Assembly (NCBI GenBank): GCA_943737045.1
Contig: CALSFV010000221.1
Coordinates: 124,001 to 188,000 of the forward strand
Length of the DNA stretch: 64,000 bases
Direction of reading: 5' to 3'
Source: Parapristionchus giblindavisi
Taxonomy: Eukaryota; Nematoda; Chromadorea; Rhabditida; Diplogasteridae
Below the pieces are notes generated by a model. That model was not told the DNA's origin. It worked only from the letters and a program-made list of their open reading frames with translations, and did no database searches. The translations under genes and the position numbers were made by a program. How positions within the stretch are numbered: position 1 is the stretch's first letter; every line of letters starts with the position of its first letter. Shown in pieces: positions 1 to 10,765 of this stretch.

Positions 1-251
1 AGCTTTCACTCTGATAAGACCAAAAGAATACCTGACATGAAAAATTTTCTGCTAGACCCAGCGTGTCATATACCAAACGAAAGAGCAGAAAAATTCTGAG
101 TATTTTGCAACGTTCCATGTTGAACAACGGCCGCTCCAGCCGAATTAACAACATTGAACCATGCATTTTTGGCATTAAAGAATTCGTGACACGCCAATAT
201 TTTAGCGAAACTTATCGTGTCATACACCACGTGAAAGAGCAAAAAATTCTG
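1..251 (+). repeat. Partial AB unit at left edge
   Basis: The window opens inside module A at AGCTTTCACT (about A residue 71) and runs through one B. It has the gcagaaaaattctg tail variant, which adds one base to the unit. Confidence 0.95.
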
Positions 252-421
252 AATAATCTACACTTCAGTTCATGTCAAACTGTAATCTTGTGTTGATTCC
301 ACAATGCCCTAAGTACAAAAGTAGCTTTCACTCTGATAAGACCAAAAGAATACCTGACATGAAAAATATTCTGCTAGACCCAGCGTGTCATATACCAAAC
401 GAAAGAGCAAAAAATTCTGAG
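252..421 (+). repeat. Module A reference copy (170 bp)
   Basis: First complete A module. It starts aataatctac and ends attctgag. Landmarks: a short dyad CAGTTcatgtcaAACTG near residue 16, AGCTTTCAC at 72, TGACATG at 104-110, CGTGTCA at 133-139, and the tail gaaagagcaaaaaattctga shared with module B. Main variants elsewhere: TCACTCTGATAAGACC or TCACACTGATAAGAAC; aaaaattttc, aaaaatattc or aaaaagtttc; gtgtcatataccaaac or gtgttatatatcaaac; ttccacaatg or ttcgacaatg; ccctaagtac or cccaaagtac. The A/B border is a convention chosen so that B duplications are exact. Confidence 0.9.
355..390. other. Conserved dyad in module A (reference copy)
   Basis: TGACATG (355-361) and CGTGTCA (384-390) are inverted arms with one mismatch, separated by 22 bases. 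Module B has the same layout at 508-543. It could be a protein-binding or hairpin site. No factor is identified. Confidence 0.6.
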
Positions 422-574
422 TATTTTGCAACGTTCCATGTTGAACAACGGCCGCTCCAGCCGAATTAACAACATTGAACCATGCATTTTTGGCATTAAA
501 GAATTCGTGACACGCCAATATTTTAGCGAAACTTATCGTGTCATACACCACGTGAAAGAGCAAAAAATTCTGAG
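422..574 (+). repeat. Module B reference copy (153 bp, tandem form)
   Basis: First B of the first complete ABB unit; the second B follows at 575-725 (151 bp). B starts tattttgcaacgttcc and ends gagcaaaaaattctgag. Landmarks: CGGCCG, ATGCAT, GAATTC, the 9-bp palindrome CGTGACACG, then CGTGTCA and an E-box-like CACGTG. Main variants: ttaacaacattg or ttaacgacattg; catgcatttttggc, catgcattttaggc or ccaagcatttttggc; tgacacgcc or tgacatgcc; cacgtgaaag or cacgcgaaag; gagcaaaa or gagaaaaa. Presence of one or two B copies makes the 321- and 474-bp unit classes. Confidence 0.9.
508..543. other. Conserved dyad in module B (reference copy)
   Basis: TGACACG (508-514) and CGTGTCA (537-543) are perfect 7-bp inverted arms 22 bases apart. 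The left arm lies inside the palindrome CGTGACACG. Many B copies, mainly the second B of ABB units, have TGACATG instead, which gives one mismatch. The site recurs in essentially every B module. Confidence 0.65.
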
Positions 575-1046
575 TATTTTGCAACGTTCCATGTTGAACA
601 ACGGCCGCTCCAGCCGAATTAACGACATTGAACCATGCATTTTTGGCATTGAAGAATTCGTGACATGCCAATATTTTAGCGAAACTTATCGTGTCATACA
701 CCACGTGAAAGAGCAAAAAATTCTGAATAATCTACACTTCAGTTCATGTCAAACTGTAATCTTGTGTTGATTCCACAATGCCCAAAGTACAAAAGTAGCT
801 TTCACTCTGATAAGACCAAAAGAATACCTGACATGAAAAAGTTTCTGCTAGACCCAGCGTGTCATATACCAAACGAAAGAGCAAAAAATTCTGAGTATTT
901 TGCAACGTTCCATGTTGAACAACGGCCGCTCCAGCCGAATTAACAACATTGAACCATGCATTTTTGGCATTAAAGAATTCGTGACACGCCAATATTTTAG
1001 CGAAACTTATCGTGTCATACACCACGTGAAAGAGCAAAAAATTTTG

Positions 1047-4000
1047 AATAATCTACACTTCAGTTCATGTCAAACTGTAATCTTGTGTTGATTCCACAAT
1101 GCCCTAAGTACAAAAGTAGCTTTCACACTGATAAGAACAAAAGAAAACCTGACATGAAAAATTTTCTGCTAGACCCAGCGTGTCATATACCAAACGAAAG
1201 AGCAAAAAAATTCTGAGTATTTTGCAACGTTCCATGTTGAACAACGGCCGCTCCAGCCGAATTAACGACATTGAACCATGCATTTTTGGCATTGAAGAAT
1301 TCGTGACACGCCAATATTTTAGCGAAACTTATCGTGTCATACACCACGTGAAAGAGCAAAAAATTCTGAGTATTTTGCAACGTTCCATGTTGAACAACGG
1401 CCGCTCCAGCCGAATTAACGACATTGAACCAAGCATTTTTGGCATTGAAGAATTCGTGACATGCCAATATTTTAGCGAAACTTATCGTGTCATACACCAC
1501 GTGAAAGAGAAAAAAATTCTGAATAATCTACACTACAGTTCATGTCAAACTGTAATCTTGTGTTGATTCGACAATGCCCTAAGTACAAAAGTAGCTTTCA
1601 CTCTGATAAGACCAAAAGAATACCTGACATGAAAAATTTTCTGCTAGACCCAGCGTGTTATATATCAAACGAAAGAGCAAAAAATTCTGAGTATTTTGCA
1701 ACGTTCCATGTTGAACAACGGCCGCTCCAGCCGAATTAACAACATTGAACCATGCATTTTAGGCATTAAAGAATTCGTGACACGCCAATATTTTAGCGAA
1801 ACTTATCGTGTCATACACCACGCGAAAGAGCAAAAAATTCTGAATAATCTACACTTCAGTTCATGTCAAACTGTAATCTTGTGTTGATTCCACAATGCCC
1901 TAAGTACAAAAGTAGCTTTCACTCTGATAAGACCAAAAGAATACCTGACATGAAAAATTTTCTGCTAGACCCAGCGTGTCATATACCAAACGAAAGAGCA
2001 GAAAAATTCTGAGTATTTTGCAACGTTCCATGTTGAACAACGGCCGCTCCAGCCGAATTAACGACATTGAACCATGCATTTTTGGCATTGAAGAATTCGT
2101 GACACGCCAATATTTTAGCGAAACTTATCGTGTCATACACCACGTGAAAGAGCAAAAAATTCTGAGTATTTTGCAACGTTCCATGTTGAACAACGGCCGC
2201 TCCAGCCGAATTAACGACATTGAACCAAGCATTTTTGGCATTGAAGAATTCGTGACATGCCAATATTTTAGCGAAACTTATCGTGTCATACACCACGTGA
2301 AAGAGAAAAAAATTCTGAATAATCTACACTACAGTTCATGTCAAACTGTAATCTTGTGTTGATTCGACAATGCCCTAAGTACAAAAGTAGCTTTCACTCT
2401 GATAAGACCAAAAGAATACCTGACATGAAAAATTTTCTGCTAGACCCAGCGTGTTATATATCAAACGAAAGAGCAAAAAATTCTGAGTATTTTGCAACGT
2501 TCCATGTTGAACAACGGCCGCTCCAGCCGAATTAACAACATTGAACCATGCATTTTAGGCATTAAAGAATTCGTGACACGCCAATATTTTAGCGAAACTT
2601 ATCGTGTCATACACCACGCGAAAGAGCAAAAAATTCTGAATAATCTACACTTCAGTTCATGTCAAACTGTAATCTTGTGTTGATTCCACAATGCCCTAAG
2701 TACAAAAGTAGCTTTCACTCTGATAAGACCAAAAGAATACCTGACATGAAAAATTTTCTGCTAGACCCAGCGTGTCATATACCAAACGAAAGAGCAGAAA
2801 AATTCTGAGTATTTTGCAACGTTCCATGTTGAACAACGGCCGCTCCAGCCGAATTAACGACATTGAACCATGCATTTTTGGCATTGAAGAATTCGTGACA
2901 CGCCAATATTTTAGCGAAACTTATCGTGTCATACACCACGTGAAAGAGCAAAAAATTCTGAGTATTTTGCAACGTTCCATGTTGAACAACGGCCGCTCCA
3001 GCCGAATTAACGACATTGAACCAAGCATTTTTGGCATTGAAGAATTCGTGACATGCCAATATTTTAGCGAAACTTATCGTGTCATACACCACGTGAAAGA
3101 GAAAAAAATTCTGAATAATCTACACTACAGTTCATGTCAAACTGTAATCTTGTGTTGATTCGACAATGCCCTAAGTACAAAAGTAGCTTTCACTCTGATA
3201 AGACCAAAAGAATACCTGACATGAAAAATTTTCTGCTAGACCCAGCGTGTTATATATCAAACGAAAGAGCAAAAAATTCTGAGTATTTTGCAACGTTCCA
3301 TGTTGAACAACGGCCGCTCCAGCCGAATTAACAACATTGAACCATGCATTTTAGGCATTAAAGAATTCGTGACACGCCAATATTTTAGCGAAACTTATCG
3401 TGTCATACACCACGCGAAAGAGCAAAAAATTCTGAATAATCTACACTTCAGTTCATGTCAAACTGTAATCTTGTGTTGATTCCACAATGCCCTAAGTACA
3501 AAAGTAGCTTTCACTCTGATAAGACCAAAAGAATACCTGACATGAAAAATTTTCTGCTAGACCCAGCGTGTCATATACCAAACGAAAGAGCAGAAAAATT
3601 CTGAGTATTTTGCAACGTTCCATGTTGAACAACGGCCGCTCCAGCCGAATTAACGACATTGAACCATGCATTTTTGGCATTGAAGAATTCGTGACACGCC
3701 AATATTTTAGCGAAACTTATCGTGTCATACACCACGTGAAAGAGCAAAAAATTCTGAGTATTTTGCAACGTTCCATGTTGAACAACGGCCGCTCCAGCCG
3801 AATTAACGACATTGAACCAAGCATTTTTGGCATTGAAGAATTCGTGACATGCCAATATTTTAGCGAAACTTATCGTGTCATACACCACGTGAAAGAGAAA
3901 AAAATTCTGAATAATCTACACTACAGTTCATGTCAAACTGTAATCTTGTGTTGATTCGACAATGCCCTAAGTACAAAAGTAGCTTTCACTCTGATAAGAC

Positions 4001-4230
4001 CAAAAGAATACCTGACATGAAAAATTTTCTGCTAGACCCAGCGTGTTATATATCAAACGAAAGAGCAAAAAATTCTGAGTATTTTGCAACGTTCCATGTT
4101 GAACAACGGCCGCTCCAGCCGAATTAACAACATTGAACCATGCATTTTAGGCATTAAAGAATTCGTGACACGCCAATATTTTAGCGAAACTTATCGTGTC
4201 ATACACCACGCGAAAGAGCAAAAAATTCTG
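1047..4230 (+). repeat. 796-bp higher-order repeat, 4 copies
   Basis: Four consecutive 796-bp repeats of order ABB (475) + AB (321), at 1,047, 1,843, 2,639 and 3,435. Copies 2-4 look essentially identical by eye. Copy 1 differs in its first A (cacactgataagaac and a gcaaaaaaattctg tail). The B closing each ABB has ccaagcattttt and gagaaaaaaa, and the next A has cactacagttc and ttcgac, so the variants travel together. This is probably the most recent local amplification in the left arm. Confidence 0.85.
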
Positions 4231-5026
4231 AATAATCTACACTTCAGTTCATGTCAAACTGTAATCTTGTGTTGATTCCACAATGCCCTAAGTACAAAAG
4301 TAGCTTTCACTCTGATAAGACCAAAAGAATACCTGACATGAAAAATTTTCTGCTAGACCCAGCGTGTCATATACCAAACGAAAGAGCAGAAAAATTCTGA
4401 GTATTTTGCAACGTTCCATGTTGAACAACGGCCGCTCCAGCCGAATTAACAACATTGAACCATGCATTTTTGGCATTAAAGAATTCGTGACACGCCAATA
4501 TTTTAGCGAAACTTATCGTGTCATACACCACGTGAAAGAGCAAAAAATTCTGAATAATCTACACTTCAGTTCATGTCAAACTGTAATCTTGTGTTGATTC
4601 CACAATGCCCTAAGTACAAAAGTAGCTTTCACTCTGATAAGACCAAAAGAATACCTGACATGAAAAATATTCTGCTAGACCCAGCGTGTCATATACCAAA
4701 CGAAAGAGCAAAAAATTCTGAGTATTTTGCAACGTTCCATGTTGAACAACGGCCGCTCCAGCCGAATTAACAACATTGAACCATGCATTTTTGGCATTAA
4801 AGAATTCGTGACACGCCAATATTTTAGCGAAACTTATCGTGTCATACACCACGTGAAAGAGCAAAAAATTCTGAGTATTTTGCAACGTTCCATGTTGAAC
4901 AACGGCCGCTCCAGCCGAATTAACGACATTGAACCATGCATTTTTGGCATTGAAGAATTCGTGACATGCCAATATTTTAGCGAAACTTATCGTGTCATAC
5001 ACCACGTGAAAGAGCAAAAAATTCTG
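4231..5026 (+). repeat. Units 2-3 (AB, ABB)
   Basis: A 322-bp dimer and a 474-bp trimer linking the 796-bp and 2,066-bp repeats. The variants match the first kilobase of the window at offset 4,301. Confidence 0.85.
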
Positions 5027-8000
5027 AATAATCTACACTTCAGTTCATGTCAAACTGTATTCTTGTGTTGATTCCACAATGCCCAAAGTACAAAAGTAGC
5101 TTTCACTCTGATAAGACCAAAAGAATACCTGACATGAAAAAGTTTCTGCTAGACCCAGCGTGTCATATACCAAACGAAAGAGCAAAAAATTCTGAGTATT
5201 TTGCAACGTTCCATGTTGAACAACGGCCGCTCCAGCCGAATTAACAACATTGAACCATGCATTTTTGGCATTAAAGAATTCGTGACACGCCAATATTTTA
5301 GCGAAACTTATCGTGTCATACACCACGTGAAAGAGCAAAAAATTTTGAATAATCTACACTTCAGTTCATGTCAAACTGTAATCTTGTGTTGATTCCACAA
5401 TGCCCTAAGTACAAAAGTAGCTTTCACACTGATAAGAACAAAAGAAAACCTGACATGAAAAATTTTCTGCTAGACCCAGCGTGTCATATACCAAACGAAA
5501 GAGCAAAAAAATTCTGAGTATTTTGCAACGTTCCATGTTGAACAACGGCCGCTCCAGCCGAATTAACGACATTGAACCATGCATTTTTGGCATTGAAGAA
5601 TTCGTGACACGCCAATATTTTAGCGAAACTTATCGTGTCATACACCACGTGAAAGAGCAAAAAATTCTGAGTATTTTGCAACGTTCCATGTTGAACAACG
5701 GCCGCTCCAGCCGAATTAACGACATTGAACCAAGCATTTTTGGCATTGAAGAATTCGTGACATGCCAATATTTTAGCGAAACTTATCGTGTCATACACCA
5801 CGTGAAAGAGAAAAAAATTCTGAATAATCTACACTACAGTTCATGTCAAACTGTAATCTTGTGTTGATTCGACAATGCCCTAAGTACAAAAGTAGCTTTC
5901 ACTCTGATAAGACCAAAAGAATACCTGACATGAAAAATTTTCTGCTAGACCCAGCGTGTTATATATCAAACGAAAGAGCAAAAAATTCTGAGTATTTTGC
6001 AACGTTCCATGTTGAACAACGGCCGCTCCAGCCGAATTAACGACATTGAACCATGCATTTTTGGCATTGAAGAATTCGTGACACGCCAATATTTTAGCGA
6101 AACTTATCGTGTCATACACCACGTGAAAGAGCAAAAAATTCTGAGTATTTTGCAACGTTCCATGTTGAACAACGGCCGCTCCAGCCGAATTAACGACATT
6201 GAACCAAGCATTTTTGGCATTGAAGAATTCGTGACATGCCAATATTTTAGCGAAACTTATCGTGTCATACACCACGTGAAAGAGAAAAAAATTCTGAATA
6301 ATCTACACTACAGTTCATGTCAAACTGTAATCTTGTGTTGATTCGACAATGCCCTAAGTACAAAAGTAGCTTTCACTCTGATAAGACCAAAAGAATACCT
6401 GACATGAAAAATTTTCTGCTAGACCCAGCGTGTTATATATCAAACGAAAGAGCAAAAAATTCTGAGTATTTTGCAACGTTCCATGTTGAACAACGGCCGC
6501 TCCAGCCGAATTAACAACATTGAACCATGCATTTTAGGCATTAAAGAATTCGTGACACGCCAATATTTTAGCGAAACTTATCGTGTCATACACCACGCGA
6601 AAGAGCAAAAAATTCTGAATAATCTACACTTCAGTTCATGTCAAACTGTAATCTTGTGTTGATTCCACAATGCCCTAAGTACAAAAGTAGCTTTCACTCT
6701 GATAAGACCAAAAGAATACCTGACATGAAAAATTTTCTGCTAGACCCAGCGTGTCATATACCAAACGAAAGAGCAGAAAAATTCTGAGTATTTTGCAACG
6801 TTCCATGTTGAACAACGGCCGCTCCAGCCGAATTAACAACATTGAACCATGCATTTTTGGCATTAAAGAATTCGTGACACGCCAATATTTTAGCGAAACT
6901 TATCGTGTCATACACCACGTGAAAGAGCAAAAAATTCTGAGTATTTTGCAACGTTCCATGTTGAACAACGGCCGCTCCAGCCGAATTAACGACATTGAAC
7001 CATGCATTTTTGGCATTGAAGAATTCGTGACATGCCAATATTTTAGCGAAACTTATCGTGTCATACACCACGTGAAAGAGCAAAAAATTCTGAATAATCT
7101 ACACTTCAGTTCATGTCAAACTGTAATCTTGTGTTGATTCCACAATGCCCAAAGTACAAAAGTAGCTTTCACTCTGATAAGACCAAAAGAATACCTGACA
7201 TGAAAAAGTTTCTGCTAGACCCAGCGTGTCATATACCAAACGAAAGAGCAAAAAATTCTGAGTATTTTGCAACGTTCCATGTTGAACAACGGCCGCTCCA
7301 GCCGAATTAACAACATTGAACCATGCATTTTTGGCATTAAAGAATTCGTGACACGCCAATATTTTAGCGAAACTTATCGTGTCATACACCACGTGAAAGA
7401 GCAAAAAATTTTGAATAATCTACACTTCAGTTCATGTCAAACTGTAATCTTGTGTTGATTCCACAATGCCCTAAGTACAAAAGTAGCTTTCACACTGATA
7501 AGAACAAAAGAAAACCTGACATGAAAAATTTTCTGCTAGACCCAGCGTGTCATATACCAAACGAAAGAGCAAAAAAATTCTGAGTATTTTGCAACGTTCC
7601 ATGTTGAACAACGGCCGCTCCAGCCGAATTAACGACATTGAACCATGCATTTTTGGCATTGAAGAATTCGTGACACGCCAATATTTTAGCGAAACTTATC
7701 GTGTCATACACCACGTGAAAGAGCAAAAAATTCTGAGTATTTTGCAACGTTCCATGTTGAACAACGGCCGCTCCAGCCGAATTAACGACATTGAACCAAG
7801 CATTTTTGGCATTGAAGAATTCGTGACATGCCAATATTTTAGCGAAACTTATCGTGTCATACACCACGTGAAAGAGAAAAAAATTCTGAATAATCTACAC
7901 TACAGTTCATGTCAAACTGTAATCTTGTGTTGATTCGACAATGCCCTAAGTACAAAAGTAGCTTTCACTCTGATAAGACCAAAAGAATACCTGACATGAA

Positions 8001-8683
8001 AAATTTTCTGCTAGACCCAGCGTGTTATATATCAAACGAAAGAGCAAAAAATTCTGAGTATTTTGCAACGTTCCATGTTGAACAACGGCCGCTCCAGCCG
8101 AATTAACGACATTGAACCATGCATTTTTGGCATTGAAGAATTCGTGACACGCCAATATTTTAGCGAAACTTATCGTGTCATACACCACGTGAAAGAGCAA
8201 AAAATTCTGAGTATTTTGCAACGTTCCATGTTGAACAACGGCCGCTCCAGCCGAATTAACGACATTGAACCAAGCATTTTTGGCATTGAAGAATTCGTGA
8301 CATGCCAATATTTTAGCGAAACTTATCGTGTCATACACCACGTGAAAGAGAAAAAAATTCTGAATAATCTACACTACAGTTCATGTCAAACTGTAATCTT
8401 GTGTTGATTCGACAATGCCCTAAGTACAAAAGTAGCTTTCACTCTGATAAGACCAAAAGAATACCTGACATGAAAAATTTTCTGCTAGACCCAGCGTGTT
8501 ATATATCAAACGAAAGAGCAAAAAATTCTGAGTATTTTGCAACGTTCCATGTTGAACAACGGCCGCTCCAGCCGAATTAACAACATTGAACCATGCATTT
8601 TAGGCATTAAAGAATTCGTGACACGCCAATATTTTAGCGAAACTTATCGTGTCATACACCACGCGAAAGAGCAAAAAATTCTG
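5027..8683 (+). repeat. 2,066-bp higher-order repeat, ~1.8 copies
   Basis: Order 2-3-3-2-3 at 5,027-7,092, then 2-3-3-2 from 7,093. Matching variants recur at +2,066 (for example 5,201/7,267, 5,481/7,547, 6,471/8,537). The internal 3-3 pair includes a trimer with ttaacgacattg in both B copies. Confidence 0.8.
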
Positions 8684-10765
8684 AATAATCTACACTTCAG
8701 TTCATGTCAAACTGTAATCTTGTGTTGATTCCACAATGCCCTAAGTACAAAAGTAGCTTTCACTCTGATAAGACCAAAAGAATACCTGACATGAAAAATT
8801 TTCTGCTAGACCCAGCGTGTCATATACCAAACGAAAGAGCAGAAAAATTCTGAGTATTTTGCAACGTTCCATGTTGAACAACGGCCGCTCCAGCCGAATT
8901 AACAACATTGAACCATGCATTTTTGGCATTAAAGAATTCGTGACACGCCAATATTTTAGCGAAACTTATCGTGTCATACACCACGTGAAAGAGCAAAAAA
9001 TTCTGAATAATCTACACTTCAGTTCATGTCAAACTGTAATCTTGTGTTGATTCCACAATGCCCTAAGTACAAAAGTAGCTTTCACTCTGATAAGACCAAA
9101 AGAATACCTGACATGAAAAATATTCTGCTAGACCCAGCGTGTCATATACCAAACGAAAGAGCAAAAAATTCTGAGTATTTTGCAACGTTCCATGTTGAAC
9201 AACGGCCGCTCCAGCCGAATTAACAACATTGAACCATGCATTTTTGGCATTAAAGAATTCGTGACACGCCAATATTTTAGCGAAACTTATCGTGTCATAC
9301 ACCACGTGAAAGAGCAAAAAATTTTGAATAATCTACACTTCAGTTCATGTCAAACTGTAATCTTGTGTTGATTCCACAATGCCCTAAGTACAAAAGTAGC
9401 TTTCACACTGATAAGAACAAAAGAAAACCTGACATGAAAAATTTTTTGCTAGACCCAGCGTGTTATATATCAAACGAAAGAGCAAAAAAATTCTGAGTAT
9501 TTTGCAACGTTCCATGTTGAACAACGGCCGCTCCAGCCGAATTAACGACATTGAACCATGCATTTTTGGCATTGAAGAATTCGTGACACGCCAATATTTT
9601 AGCGAAACTTATCGTGTCATACACCACGTGAAAGAGCAAAAAATTCTGAGTATTTTGCAACGTTCCATGTTGAACAACGGCCGCTCCAGCCGAATTAACG
9701 ACATTGAACCAAGCATTTTTGGCATTGAAGAATTCGTGACATGCCAATATTTTAGCGAAACTTATCGTGTCATACACCACGTGAAAGAGAAAAAAATTCT
9801 GAATAATCTACACTACAGTTCATGTCAAACTGTAATCTTGTGTTGATTCGACAATGCCCTAAGTACAAAAGTAGCTTTCACTCTGATAAGACCAAAAGAA
9901 TACCTGACATGAAAAATTTTCTGCTAGACCCAGCGTGTTATATATCAAACGAAAGAGCAAAAAATTCTGAGTATTTTGCAACGTTCCATGTTGAACAACG
10001 GCCGCTCCAGCCGAATTAACAACATTGAACCATGCATTTTAGGCATTAAAGAATTCGTGACACGCCAATATTTTAGCGAAACTTATCGTGTCATACACCA
10101 CGCGAAAGAGCAAAAAATTCTGAATAATCTACACTTCAGTTCATGTCAAACTGTAATCTTGTGTTGATTCCACAATGCCCTAAGTACAAAAGTAGCTTTC
10201 ACTCTGATAAGACCAAAAGAATACCTGACATGAAAAATTTTCTGCTAGACCCAGCGTGTCATATACCAAACGAAAGAGCAGAAAAATTCTGAGTATTTTG
10301 CAACGTTCCATGTTGAACAACGGCCGCTCCAGCCGAATTAACAACATTGAACCATGCATTTTTGGCATTAAAGAATTCGTGACACGCCAATATTTTAGCG
10401 AAACTTATCGTGTCATACACCACGTGAAAGAGCAAAAAATTCTGAATAATCTACACTTCAGATCATGTCAAACTGTAATCTTGTGTTGATTCCACAATGC
10501 CCTAAGTACAAAAGTAGCTTTCACTCTGATAAGACCAAAAGAATACCTGACATGAAAAATATTCTGCTAGACCCAGCGTGTCATATACCAAACGAAAGAG
10601 CAAAAAATTCTGAGTATTTTGCAACGTTCCATGTTGAACAACGGCCGCTCCAGCCGAATTAACAACATTGAACCATGCATTTTTGGCATTAAAGAATTCG
10701 TGACACGCCAATATTTTAGCGAAACTTATCGTGTCATACACCACGTGAAAGAGCAAAAAATTTTG
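8684..10765 (+). repeat. Units 2-2-3-2-2-2 (contains one 1,439-bp repeat)
   Basis: 8,684-10,122 is the order 322+321+475+321, the same 1,439-bp repeat found doubled at 20.65 and 37.39 kb. The block matches 16.1-18.6 kb at offset 7,820. The dimer ending near 10,450 carries the cttcagatcatg variant typical of this repeat. Confidence 0.8.

Larger units (their letters stand above)
252..1046 (+). repeat. Units 3-2 (ABB, AB)
   Basis: One 474-bp trimer, then one 321-bp dimer. The second A carries the rarer cccaaagtac and aaaaagtttc variants. The first ~1.7 kb of the window repeats at +4,301 (to about 6,040), judged by identical variants and spacing; 5,060 differs by one base (ctgtattcttg). Confidence 0.85.

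Noticed and set aside
422..574. CENP-B box in module B
   Set aside because: The stretch TTCGTGACACGCC has the TTCG and one internal A of the consensus core but lacks the CGGG half, so the match is too weak to call.
540..574. CACGTG E-box as a promoter element
   Set aside because: It occurs in most B modules simply because B is repeated, is CACGCG in one class, and no transcription unit is evident.
252..725. Overlapping 321-bp and 474-bp units as two unrelated satellites
   Set aside because: The 474-bp unit is exactly the 321-bp unit with module B duplicated (153 bp).
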